DNA of 5,308 nucleotides, taken from contig JAOACU010000211.1 in assembly GCA_026417715.1 (NCBI GenBank), positions 1 to 5,308 on the forward strand. Direction: 5' to 3'. The first letter of the stretch is position 1; each line of letters opens with the position of its first letter. Below are positions 1 to 5,308 of the stretch, piece after piece. The notes under the pieces are model-generated. The model ran no database searches, had not been told where the DNA came from, and saw only the letters and a list, made by a program, of their open reading frames with translations. The translations under genes were made by a program, and so were the position numbers. The DNA is from Anaerolineae bacterium. Its GTDB lineage: Bacteria > Chloroflexota > Anaerolineae > UBA4142.

Positions 1-22
1 CCAAATACGCACGCATCAGTGA

Positions 23-1723
23 TTACTTGCTCGACCAAGCGTATTCAGCGAGACTGCTCGTCCATGGGCGCACGTCGTGAATCGTATTACGATGCGCGTA
101 CGCACCTTCCGTTTCGTACAGCCAAAAGTACGGCACATCGGCCACAAGAATTTTTTGGAGTTCCGCGTAAATCGCCACGCGCTTGTCGCGGCTTGTTTCC
201 GCAACGCCGCGCGCGAACAATTCATCCACTTGGCGATTTCTGTACGCCGCGCCATTGGAGAACAACACGGGTCGGATGTTCGCCGAATCGTACACGCGTC
301 GCACGCCGATTTCGGGGTCGGGACCGTTGCAGTACGACGCGTAGCCGAGATCGAACTCGCGCTTGATGAACACGGTTTGATTCGCTTCGTTGAAATCCAC
401 TAGTTTCAAATCTACGTTCACACCGATTTGCGCGAAATTCTCTTTCAGTACTTCAGCCATTCTGGCAACAGTGTTCGGAAACACGGCGGTCAGTTTAAAG
501 CGAAAACCATCTGCGCCTTTGGTGAATCCCGCGCTATCGAGCAGTTGGTTTGCTTTGGCAACGTTGTACTCGAACGCGGGAAGCGACGGATCGAATGCCC
601 ACGAGGTTGTCGCAATCGGTCCGCGCGCGATGCGCCCTTGATTGAATAAAACTTGTTGCACCATTCGTTGACGGTCAATTGCGATATTCAATGCCTGACG
701 CACTGGCAATTTATCGAGCGGCGCGCGTTCGAGATTCGGGATGACTGTTTGCACGCAGAACGAGCCGCCCGCGCCCGCAGGACTCCGCCCCACAACGACA
801 CCCGGCAATTTGGAGATGCGCTCCACATCGGACCCTGGCACGCTCACGTAATCCACCTCACCACGCTCGAACGCCACGAGCGCAGTGTTCGTGTCTGGGA
901 TGATCGAGAAAATCAGTTTGTCGAAACGCGGCAAGCCGGGTTTGAAATAATCGCGATTGCGTTCCAGCGTGACTTGTTGACCTTTTTTGTATTCGACGAA
1001 CTTGAACGGACCCGTGCCAATCGGTTTGAGATTGGCGGGATGATTCTGCGGTTCACCACCAACTTCGTACACGTGCTTGGGCAGAATCGGCGCTTCAATC
1101 ACGTTGAGTTGTTGCAACAGCGGCGCGTACGGCGTTTTGAATCGAAAGACGACAGTGAGGTCGTCGGGCGTTTCGATTTTATCGAGCACGGGCGCAACGC
1201 CGGTTTGTGTGCGCGCGTGGAATTTCAACAACAAGTTCTCGAACGTGAATTTCACATCGGCGGATGTGAACGGCTTGCCATCGTGCCACTTGACGCCGGG
1301 ATGGAGTTTGAACGTGTAGGTCTTGCCGTCATCGGTAATCGTCCAACTGGTGGCAAGGTCGGGCTCTGGTTTGAAATCTTTGTCGAGCGCGACCAAGCCG
1401 TTGTAAAGCGATCCTGCCACAAAGTGCAGCGCGCCCGATGTGCTGATCGCCGGATTCAAATGTCCTGGGTCGGTGCCGGCAACGACGATAAAAGTGCCAC
1501 CCTGCTTGGGTGTGATGGCGCTTGGCGTCGCAGTCGCGCTCGGTTTGGTTGCGGTAGTTGCGGTAGGCGGTTGCGTTGGCGCAACCGTTGCAGTTGGAGC
1601 CACAACGGGTTTGGTAGGCGCGACGGTTGGAACACTGGTTGGTGTGGGTGTGGGCGGCGCGGCTTGGCACGCGACGATACCAAGTGCAACGAGTAGCAAA
1701 ACTACGAGTACTGTCTGTTTCAC
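23..1723 (-). CDS. Family-5 solute-binding lipoprotein of a peptide/nickel-type ABC importer (SBP1)
   Basis: Extracytoplasmic ligand-binding component of an ABC importer (SBP_bac_5 family), anchored to the membrane as a lipoprotein. I place the start at the GTG at 1723-1721, because AAAGGAGG lies six bases upstream and the protein then opens with a normal lipoprotein signal: Lys2, a hydrophobic run, and lipobox IVAC with Cys19. The frame stays open to 1774, but that extension runs into the intergenic hairpin. Residues 20-74 are a Pro/Thr/Ala linker. The family signature covers about 122-157 (DLATSW, then KWHDGKPF and ADV), followed by IGTGPFKFVEY at 235-245 and VRQALNIAIDR further on; the C-terminus contains DVPYFWLYE. 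At 566 residues it is slightly longer than usual because of the linker. The stop is TAA. The ligand cannot be told from sequence: peptide, nickel, opine and sugar binders share this fold. It is homologous to SBP2 in this window but clearly divergent, so not a recent duplicate. Confidence 0.95.
   Translation of the reverse strand: MKQTVLVVLLLVALGIVACQAAPPTPTPTSVPTVAPTKPVVAPTATVAPTQPPTATTATKPSATATPSAITPKQGGTFIVVAGTDPGHLNPAISTSGALHFVAGSLYNGLVALDKDFKPEPDLATSWTITDDGKTYTFKLHPGVKWHDGKPFTSADVKFTFENLLLKFHARTQTGVAPVLDKIETPDDLTVVFRFKTPYAPLLQQLNVIEAPILPKHVYEVGGEPQNHPANLKPIGTGPFKFVEYKKGQQVTLERNRDYFKPGLPRFDKLIFSIIPDTNTALVAFERGEVDYVSVPGSDVERISKLPGVVVGRSPAGAGGSFCVQTVIPNLERAPLDKLPVRQALNIAIDRQRMVQQVLFNQGRIARGPIATTSWAFDPSLPAFEYNVAKANQLLDSAGFTKGADGFRFKLTAVFPNTVARMAEVLKENFAQIGVNVDLKLVDFNEANQTVFIKREFDLGYASYCNGPDPEIGVRRVYDSANIRPVLFSNGAAYRNRQVDELFARGVAETSRDKRVAIYAELQKILVADVPYFWLYETEGAYAHRNTIHDVRPWTSSLAEYAWSSK
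1502..1666 (-). other. Pro/Thr/Ala-rich linker of SBP1
   Basis: Residues 20-74 of SBP1, directly after the lipobox cysteine, consist almost only of Pro, Thr, Ala, Val and Ser, with repeated APT, TPT and PTAT-like steps. This is most simply a flexible tether between the lipid anchor and the globular binding domain, which starts at about QGGTF (74-78). Such tethers are frequent in Chloroflexota and some Gram-positive lipoproteins; this is family knowledge, not something shown here. Thr/Pro-rich tethers can also be O-glycosylated, which is speculation in this case. Confidence 0.85.
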
Positions 1724-1729
1724 TGTTAT

Positions 1730-1737
1730 CCTCCTTT
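1730..1737 (-). promoter_or_regulatory. Ribosome-binding site of SBP1
   Basis: On the minus strand this reads AAAGGAGG, an almost full anti-16S match, six bases (ATAACA) ahead of GTG at 1723. It decides the start codon in favour of this GTG over the upstream in-frame candidate at 1774. Confidence 0.9.
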
Positions 1738-1756
1738 GTTTTGAAAAAGATGTTGT

Positions 1757-1784
1757 ATCGTACCCAGACCTCACAGGTTTGCAA
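1757..1784 (-). promoter_or_regulatory. Possible promoter for SBP1
   Basis: On the minus strand TTGCAA (1784-1779; four of six match TTGACA) is followed after 16 bases by TACGAT (1762-1757; four of six match TATAAT). Transcription would begin near 1750 and leave a short leader carrying the AAAGGAGG site. The -35-like box lies in the loop of the 1764-1800 hairpin. Two half-matching boxes occur easily by chance, so this is only a candidate. Confidence 0.22.
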
Positions 1785-1800
1785 GACCTGTGAGGGCTGG
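1764..1800. repeat. 15-bp palindromic hairpin between methyltransferase and SBP1
   Basis: Left arm 1764-1778 and right arm 1786-1800 pair at 14 of 15 positions (only 1768/1796 mismatched), with the core CCTCACAGGT / ACCTGTGAGG perfect over 10 bp. The loop is TTGCAAG. No run of T follows on either strand, so it does not look like an intrinsic terminator. Its compact perfect palindrome fits a REP-like dispersed element, or an operator or RNA-stability hairpin. The rest of this 110-nt gap shows only the promoter candidate and the SBP1 ribosome-binding site. Confidence 0.85.
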
Positions 1801-1833
1801 AACGTCTTTCTCAAGAGCGAATAAAAGTTCTTG

Positions 1834-2670
1834 CTAATCTGTTCCTGTTGACGCGAACAAATGTCTGTCGCGCTCGATTATCACGAGCGCGCTGCGGTTA
1901 ACACTGTAAATGCCGAACGTATTCCCGCGCGGCTCGATGTAAGGCGCGAGCGCGGCGCGCAATTCCGCGCGGCGCGACGCATCGAGTTGCAAACGCCGTT
2001 GCCAATCATCGAGCAGCGCGTCTTCGTTGTCGTACACATAATTGTAACTCGTCGGCAAGATTTCCACATCGGCGTAAATGCCCATTTCCATCAGCACGGG
2101 ATAGAATTCGCGGAAACTTGGCGGCAACACGCGCGACTTGCCACGCAATTGCAAATACACAGCGCGTTGCCACGCGACTTCGCTCCCTGTACCCATCAGA
2201 ATTACGATGCGCCGCGCCACGCGCACTAGTTCGCGCATCACCACGTCTATCGGCTCGACGTTGTAGAGCGAATGCGATGCAAACGCCAGATCGAATTCAC
2301 CGTCGAGTTCCGCCAAGCCCTCTTCGACCTTGTGAGGCAGGATGCGAACGTTCGTGAGCCATTCCTCGTCAAGTTTGTTCGTCAAAACCTGTCGCATACT
2401 CGCCGACGGTTCGAGCGCAACGAGTTGTTTGACCGCGCGCGCGAGCGGCACTGTGAACGCGCCGCTCCCAGGTCCGATCTCCAACACGCGCGATGATTTG
2501 CTCACATACGTCGCAAGGCGCGGGAACACGAGTGACACGTAATCGTTGTGACGCACCCAATTGTCGTACCACGACGCAAAATGTTCCCAGAATTTTTCTT
2601 CATTTTCCGCGCGGTCGGCGCGCGCAGCGCGCACCTGCGCTTGCCAACGTTCGAGAGGGGTCAATGTCAT
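1834..2670 (-). CDS. Class I SAM-dependent methyltransferase, substrate unknown
   Basis: A Rossmann-fold methyltransferase transferring a methyl group from S-adenosylmethionine; probably cytoplasmic, as there is no signal peptide or membrane segment. Motif I is VLEIGPGSGAF at 62-72, and the acidic ribose-binding residue is Glu87 in VALEPSASM. The motif IV region is FDLAFASHSLYNV, followed by an ELVRVARRIVILMG strand as in Methyltransf_11/25-type enzymes. The N-terminus has an aromatic, helical cap (FWEHFASWYDNW at 27-38). From ATG at 2670 it is 278 residues, normal for the class; the frame stays open upstream to 2802, but that part is encoded by the repeat and by dppC sequence. The TTG at 2664 is a rival start. 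It lies 76 nt after dppC on the same strand, so co-transcription with the importer is likely. The substrate is not predictable; a small molecule handled by the importer is one possibility. Confidence 0.9.
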   Translation of the reverse strand: MTLTPLERWQAQVRAARADRAENEEKFWEHFASWYDNWVRHNDYVSLVFPRLATYVSKSSRVLEIGPGSGAFTVPLARAVKQLVALEPSASMRQVLTNKLDEEWLTNVRILPHKVEEGLAELDGEFDLAFASHSLYNVEPIDVVMRELVRVARRIVILMGTGSEVAWQRAVYLQLRGKSRVLPPSFREFYPVLMEMGIYADVEILPTSYNYVYDNEDALLDDWQRRLQLDASRRAELRAALAPYIEPRGNTFGIYSVNRSALVIIERDRHLFASTGTD

Positions 2671-2676
2671 CTCCTT
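2671..2676 (-). promoter_or_regulatory. Ribosome-binding site of the methyltransferase, start ambiguous
   Basis: AAGGAG on the minus strand is followed immediately by ATG (2670-2668, no spacer) and then, six bases after the site, by in-frame TTG (2664-2662). Normal spacing favours the TTG; start-codon strength favours the ATG. The choice changes the protein by two residues only. Confidence 0.75.
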
Positions 2677-2677
2677 A

Positions 2678-2758
2678 TGACCGATGACCGACGACGGACG
2701 ACCGCCGACCGCCGTTCGTACCAAATCAACCGTCGGCGGTCTGCGGTCAGCGGTCGGT
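2678..2758. repeat. Inverted repeat made of 7-nt tandem units
   Basis: The left half is a run of heptads: TGACCGA (2678, 2685), CGACGGA (2692) and CGACCGC (2699, 2706). The right half runs in inverse orientation: CGTCGGC (2731), GGTCTGC (2738), GGTCAGC (2745) and GGTCGGT (2752). Arms 2700-2714 and 2734-2748 pair at 14 of 15 positions around a 19-nt loop, and pairing partly continues outward. The right half overlaps the 3' end of dppC and supplies its last three codons and stop; the left half ends one base before the methyltransferase ribosome-binding site. There is no T-run on the minus strand, so it is not an obvious terminator. The heptad layout resembles the short tandemly repeated (STRR) elements known from heterocystous cyanobacteria, here in opposed orientation. 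Confidence 0.85.
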
Positions 2759-3580
2759 TCGTAGTTGCGGATTGAGCGCGTCCTCCAACGCAAAACCCGC
2801 AAGCGCGAATCCGAGTACCGACACGGCGATCATCAGCCCAGGTGGCAAAACCCACCACGCCCACGCGCCGCTCAGAAACGCGTTGCGCGCTTGAGCATAG
2901 TACAAAATGCTTCCCCAACTTTTTTGCGTTGGGTCGCCCAGGCCGAGAAAACTCAAACCCGCTTCGGTGAGAATCGCGCTACTCGCCGCCATCACGAATT
3001 GCGCGAGCGCGAGCGACAGCACGCCGGGCAATACGTGGCGCACAACGATACGCGCGTCGCGCGCACCGATCGCACGCGCGGCGATCACGTAATCGCGCTC
3101 GACGAGCGAAAGTACTTGCGAGCGGATGATGCGCGCGGGACGCGCCCAGCCCAACAGTCCAATCACCGCGACGAGATTCCACAAACTTTGACCCAAGTAC
3201 GCCGCGAGTAGCACCATCAACGGAAAGACAGGGATGATGAGCATCACATCTACCGCGCGCATCAGAATCGTTCCGACTATGCCGCGATAGAATCCCGCGA
3301 GCAAGCCCACCGTCGTGCCGATGCCAATCGCGATGAGCGCGGAGAGGACACCGATCAAGAGCGAGACACGCGCGCCGAAAATCAGTTCGCTCAAAATGTC
3401 CTGCCCGATGTCGTTCGTGCCGAGTGGATGCGCGGGGCTAGGTGGCTCGAACGGCTTGCCACTCAAACGTGCGGGATCGTACGGCGCGAGCCACGGCGCG
3501 CCAATCGCCAGCGCGAACATCAGCATCAGCAAAACGATGCCGACCCAGCCGAGGGGATTACGTCGCCAGCGCGCGTTCAC
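2747..3580 (-). CDS. dppC: DppC-type ABC transporter permease
   Basis: Second membrane subunit of a peptide/nickel-type importer, pairing with DppB to form the channel. The start is GTG at 3580-3578, overlapping the dppB stop in a GTGA junction, with GGGAG six bases upstream. The frame is open much further upstream inside dppB, but only this start gives a normal permease. The 277 residues include a first membrane span (about 11-33), the OppC-type motif LGTNDIGQDILSELIFGARVS at 53-73, an EAA loop for ATPase contact around 160-187 (VERDYVIAARAIGARDARI), EAGLSFLGLGDP at 206-217, and a last span in AWWVLPPGLM to ALEDALNPQLR. The usual family C-terminus is reached at ...NPQLR; the final Thr-Asp-Arg and TGA come from the heptad repeat. 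The dppC name reflects the family only; the substrate is unknown. Confidence 0.96.
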   Translation of the reverse strand: MNARWRRNPLGWVGIVLLMLMFALAIGAPWLAPYDPARLSGKPFEPPSPAHPLGTNDIGQDILSELIFGARVSLLIGVLSALIAIGIGTTVGLLAGFYRGIVGTILMRAVDVMLIIPVFPLMVLLAAYLGQSLWNLVAVIGLLGWARPARIIRSQVLSLVERDYVIAARAIGARDARIVVRHVLPGVLSLALAQFVMAASSAILTEAGLSFLGLGDPTQKSWGSILYYAQARNAFLSGAWAWWVLPPGLMIAVSVLGFALAGFALEDALNPQLRTDR

Positions 3581-4560
3581 GTTGCACTCCCTTCGCGCCG
3601 TACGCGCGGATCGAGTATCGGATAGAGCAAATCGGCGAGGATGTTCGCGGCGATGACCGTAATCGTGATCATCAGAAACGCGGCTTGCACCACAGGATAG
3701 TCGCGTCCCGACATCGCCTCGAAAATCAAACGCCCGATGCCAGGGTACGAGAACACGGTTTCGATTACCGTCGCGCCGCCGAACGCAAAGCCGAGTCCGA
3801 GTGTGAACACGGTGGCAACGGGCAACAATGCGTTGCGTAGCGCGTGGCGGAACAACACCCAACGTTCCGCGACACCTTTGGCACGCGCGACGGTGATGAA
3901 CTCTTGTCGCAACACCTCCAACATTGCGTAACGCGTCGTCAAGAAAATGTTCGGCACGGTAACGATGGTAAGTGTGGTGACGGGAAGCACCAAGTGTCGC
4001 GCCACATCTACGATGTATTCCCAGCCCGACAGTTTTGCCCAAGGTGTCACCGCGCCGAACGCGGGAAAGAGCGGGATACGCACCGCGAAAATCGCGATGA
4101 ACAACATTCCCACCCAAAACGATGGGAGTGAATCGAGAAAAATTAGAATGCCGAGCAGACCCAGATCGCGCCGTCCACCGCGTTTCCACGCCGCCACCGC
4201 GCCAAGCGCGACGCCGATGAGCGTTGACAACACAAGACTTGTGCCTGTCAACAACAACGTCCAAGGCAAACGTTCGCCAATCATCTCCGCAATCGGACGA
4301 CGTTTGACGTACGAATAGCCCAAATCGCCGCGCGCGAGTTTTTGCCAATAGCGCGCGTACTGCACGACGATTGGCTGATCGAGTTCATACTCGGCGAGCA
4401 ACTCTCGACGTTGTTGCGGCGTGAGACGATTCGCTTCTTCACCTACAAGCAGAACGAGCGGATCGCCTGGCATCGCGCGCGGCAATACAAAGTTGAGCGT
4501 GATGCCGATGAACAACACGAGCGCGTACTGGGTGAATTTGGCGGCGAGGAAATGGAGCAT
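3577..4560 (-). CDS. dppB: DppB-type ABC transporter permease
   Basis: First membrane subunit of a peptide/nickel-type importer. Its 327 residues are a normal length. The N-terminal span (about 9-27) leads into PRAMPGDP at 27-34; GDLGYSY is at 78-84. Further spans lie near 101-124, 134-160, 189-208, 246-266 and 290-312. The EAA loop for ATPase contact covers about 215-247 (RQEFITVARAKGV, then LRNALLPV), followed by ETVFSYPGIGRL at 267-278 and NILADLLYPILDPRVR at the end. The ATG at 4560 gives the typical family N-terminus, but no Shine-Dalgarno sequence precedes it: the upstream DNA is the octad repeat, whose edge is only eight bases away. The 3' end overlaps the dppC start, implying translational coupling. 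The symbol is by family; nickel or other solutes are possible. Confidence 0.96.
   Translation of the reverse strand: MLHFLAAKFTQYALVLFIGITLNFVLPRAMPGDPLVLLVGEEANRLTPQQRRELLAEYELDQPIVVQYARYWQKLARGDLGYSYVKRRPIAEMIGERLPWTLLLTGTSLVLSTLIGVALGAVAAWKRGGRRDLGLLGILIFLDSLPSFWVGMLFIAIFAVRIPLFPAFGAVTPWAKLSGWEYIVDVARHLVLPVTTLTIVTVPNIFLTTRYAMLEVLRQEFITVARAKGVAERWVLFRHALRNALLPVATVFTLGLGFAFGGATVIETVFSYPGIGRLIFEAMSGRDYPVVQAAFLMITITVIAANILADLLYPILDPRVRREGSAT
3587..3593 (-). promoter_or_regulatory. Ribosome-binding site of dppC inside dppB
   Basis: AAGGGAG on the minus strand, within the last codons of dppB, lies six bases before GTG at 3580. It fixes the dppC start at the GTGA overlap and supports coupled translation of the two permeases in equal amounts. 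Confidence 0.8.
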
Positions 4561-4568
4561 TGTGGTTC

Positions 4569-4673
4569 AATGAGCCAATTGGTCAATGAGCCAATGAGCC
4601 AAAGTAGTTTCGAGCATTTGTCCTTCGTCTTTCGTCCTTTTGGTTCATTGGCTCATTGGTTCATTGGCTCATT
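4569..4673. repeat. Inverted repeat of 8-nt units with nested 7-nt units
   Basis: The left arm has AATGAGCC at 4569, 4585 and 4593, with a divergent AATTGGTC at 4577. The right arm has GGTTCATT (4642, 4658) alternating with GGCTCATT (4650, 4666), which are the reverse complement of the same octad. Including flanking A/T, the arms 4569-4603 and 4639-4673 agree at 30 of 35 positions. The 35-nt centre contains three heptads: TTTGTCC (4617), TTCGTCT (4624) and TTCGTCC (4631). The element fills nearly the whole 112-nt gap between SBP2 and dppB: its last base is the A of the SBP2 stop codon, and the other end lies eight bases from the dppB ATG. It is not a canonical terminator. Confidence 0.92.
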
Positions 4674-5308
4674 CACTTGACGTGCGGCAAAAACGTCAAC
4701 TTGTGGAAGATGCCCTGCCCTTTTTGGAACACCCACTTGTCGTACACCGCAGGGCGATACGCATAGACGCCGTCTTCGTAGTACAACACAACGAACGGCA
4801 CATCTTGCGCGACGAGCGCTTCGAGTTGACGCGCAAGTGTCTTTTGTTTTTCGGCGTCCATCGTCGCGAGCAATTCACTACCGATCTTGTCCGCTTGCGC
4901 GTTCTTGTAGCCGACGTTGTTCAACGTGCCGATTTTGGGATCCGAGTGAATGAGTGTGACCATTCGGAACACGTTGACTTGGACTGGTGCCGACCAACCC
5001 CACATCGCCAAGTCGTAATCGCGCGGTTGTGAGGGATCACCGCTGGGCCAGACTTTGGCATCCACCGCGCCGCGCTCTTGCGCGCTCACCTTGACGCTAA
5101 TGCCAATGTCTTTGAGTGCGGCGGCAATCAATTCGGCGGAACGCACGCGTGTCGGTGCCGTTGAGTAAACGAGAAGCGTCGCCTCCATCTTTTTGCCATC
5201 GAATTCGCGAATGCCATCGTTGTCTGTGTCCTTGTAACCGAGTCCGTCGAGCAATGCTTTGGCTTTCGCTGGGTTGTACTCGTTCTTGATGGCGGGATCG
5301 TGATACGG
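4673..5308 (-). CDS. Family-5 solute-binding protein, C-terminal part (SBP2, cut by window edge)
   Basis: The last 211 residues of an SBP_bac_5 binding protein for an ABC importer; the start, signal peptide and first domain lie beyond the right edge. The frame is open to base 5308. An apparent start at 5254 is only an internal TTG inside conserved sequence (NPAKAKALLDGLGY). Visible family features are that segment, the Asp-rich turn DTDNDGIREFD (partial residues 27-37), DIGISVKV of the returning lobe, RDYDLAMWGW, and DVPFVVLYYEDGVYAY near the end. The Asp-rich turn resembles a calcium loop but is common in this family. The gene ends in TGA and is followed on the same strand by dppB and dppC, the standard binding-protein-first order, so it is probably the cognate binding protein of this permease pair. 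It is homologous to SBP1 but well diverged. Confidence 0.94.
   Translation of the reverse strand, partial: PYHDPAIKNEYNPAKAKALLDGLGYKDTDNDGIREFDGKKMEATLLVYSTAPTRVRSAELIAAALKDIGISVKVSAQERGAVDAKVWPSGDPSQPRDYDLAMWGWSAPVQVNVFRMVTLIHSDPKIGTLNNVGYKNAQADKIGSELLATMDAEKQKTLARQLEALVAQDVPFVVLYYEDGVYAYRPAVYDKWVFQKGQGIFHKLTFLPHVK

Noticed and set aside
1568..1587. 8-bp palindrome with 4-base loop (CGGTTGCG / CGCAACCG) inside SBP1
   Set aside because: It lies in the low-complexity Pro/Thr linker, where repeated GCAACC-like codon steps make small palindromes likely; no sign of separate function.
653..1696. Long plus-strand open frame of 347 codons opposite SBP1
   Set aside because: It is antisense to a clear SBP_bac_5 gene, has Arg/Cys/Trp/His-rich composition without domain motifs, and lacks a ribosome-binding site; it is a shadow frame.
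1724..1774. N-terminal extension of SBP1 by 17 residues
   Set aside because: It would put a charged stretch before the lipoprotein signal and start in the hairpin; the GTG at 1723 has an excellent ribosome-binding site.
1764..1800. Intrinsic terminator after the methyltransferase
   Set aside because: The stem is good, but neither strand has a T-run directly after it; the nearest minus-strand T-run is about 20 bases further on.
2671..2802. N-terminal extension of the methyltransferase by 44 residues
   Set aside because: The extension is encoded by the heptad repeat and the end of dppC, is Arg/Thr/Pro-rich and unlike a methyltransferase, and a good ribosome-binding site lies at 2671-2676.
3581..4348. 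Open frame extending about 256 codons upstream of dppC
   Set aside because: It lies within dppB on the same strand in another frame and encodes an Arg-rich, motif-free sequence; the GTG at 3580 with its ribosome-binding site gives a complete DppC.
4569..4673. CRISPR array
   Set aside because: Units are 7-8 nt, tandem without spacers and inverted between halves; no cas genes nearby.
5198..5230. EF-hand/dockerin-like calcium site in SBP2 (DTDNDGIREFD)
   Set aside because: The last loop ligand is displaced, and this Asp-rich turn is common in family-5 binding proteins, so a special calcium role is not supported.

Overview
The window is a stretch of bacterial chromosome with every recognisable gene on the minus strand, so it is transcribed from high to low coordinates. 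In that order it holds the 3' part of a family-5 solute-binding protein gene (SBP2, running off the right edge), a DppB-type permease, a DppC-type permease, a class I SAM-dependent methyltransferase, and a second, complete family-5 solute-binding lipoprotein (SBP1). The DNA looks moderately GC-rich by eye. The long Pro/Thr/Ala linker behind the lipoprotein cysteine of SBP1, together with palindromic filler in the gaps, recalls Chloroflexota (Anaerolineae-like) genomes. That assignment is an inference from style, not a proof.

Layout from right to left: SBP2 C-terminal part (4673-5308); a 112-nt gap that is almost entirely an inverted repeat of 8-nt units with 7-nt units in its loop; dppB (3577-4560); dppC (2747-3580), overlapping dppB at a GTGA junction; a 76-nt gap containing an inverted repeat of 7-nt units that also supplies the end of dppC; the methyltransferase (1834-2670); a 110-nt gap with a strong 15-bp hairpin and a possible promoter; SBP1 (23-1723). 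Bases 1-22 hold nothing recognisable.

SBP2, DppB and DppC form the usual order of a peptide/nickel-type ABC importer: the binding protein captures a ligand outside the membrane and the two permeases form the channel. The DppD/DppF-type ATPases needed to drive transport are not in the window. The methyltransferase has no known obligatory role in such importers, and its placement between the permeases and a second binding protein is the main gene-content oddity. SBP1 has its own good ribosome-binding site and possibly its own promoter. It may serve the same permease pair or begin another importer to the left of the window.

The genes are of well-known families. The most unusual content is between them. 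Each of the three gaps carries a palindromic element of different sequence, two of them built from short tandem units (7 or 8 nt) repeated in opposite orientations. They sit tight against stop codons, start codons or ribosome-binding sites. No RNA genes, CRISPR arrays or insertion sequences were seen.
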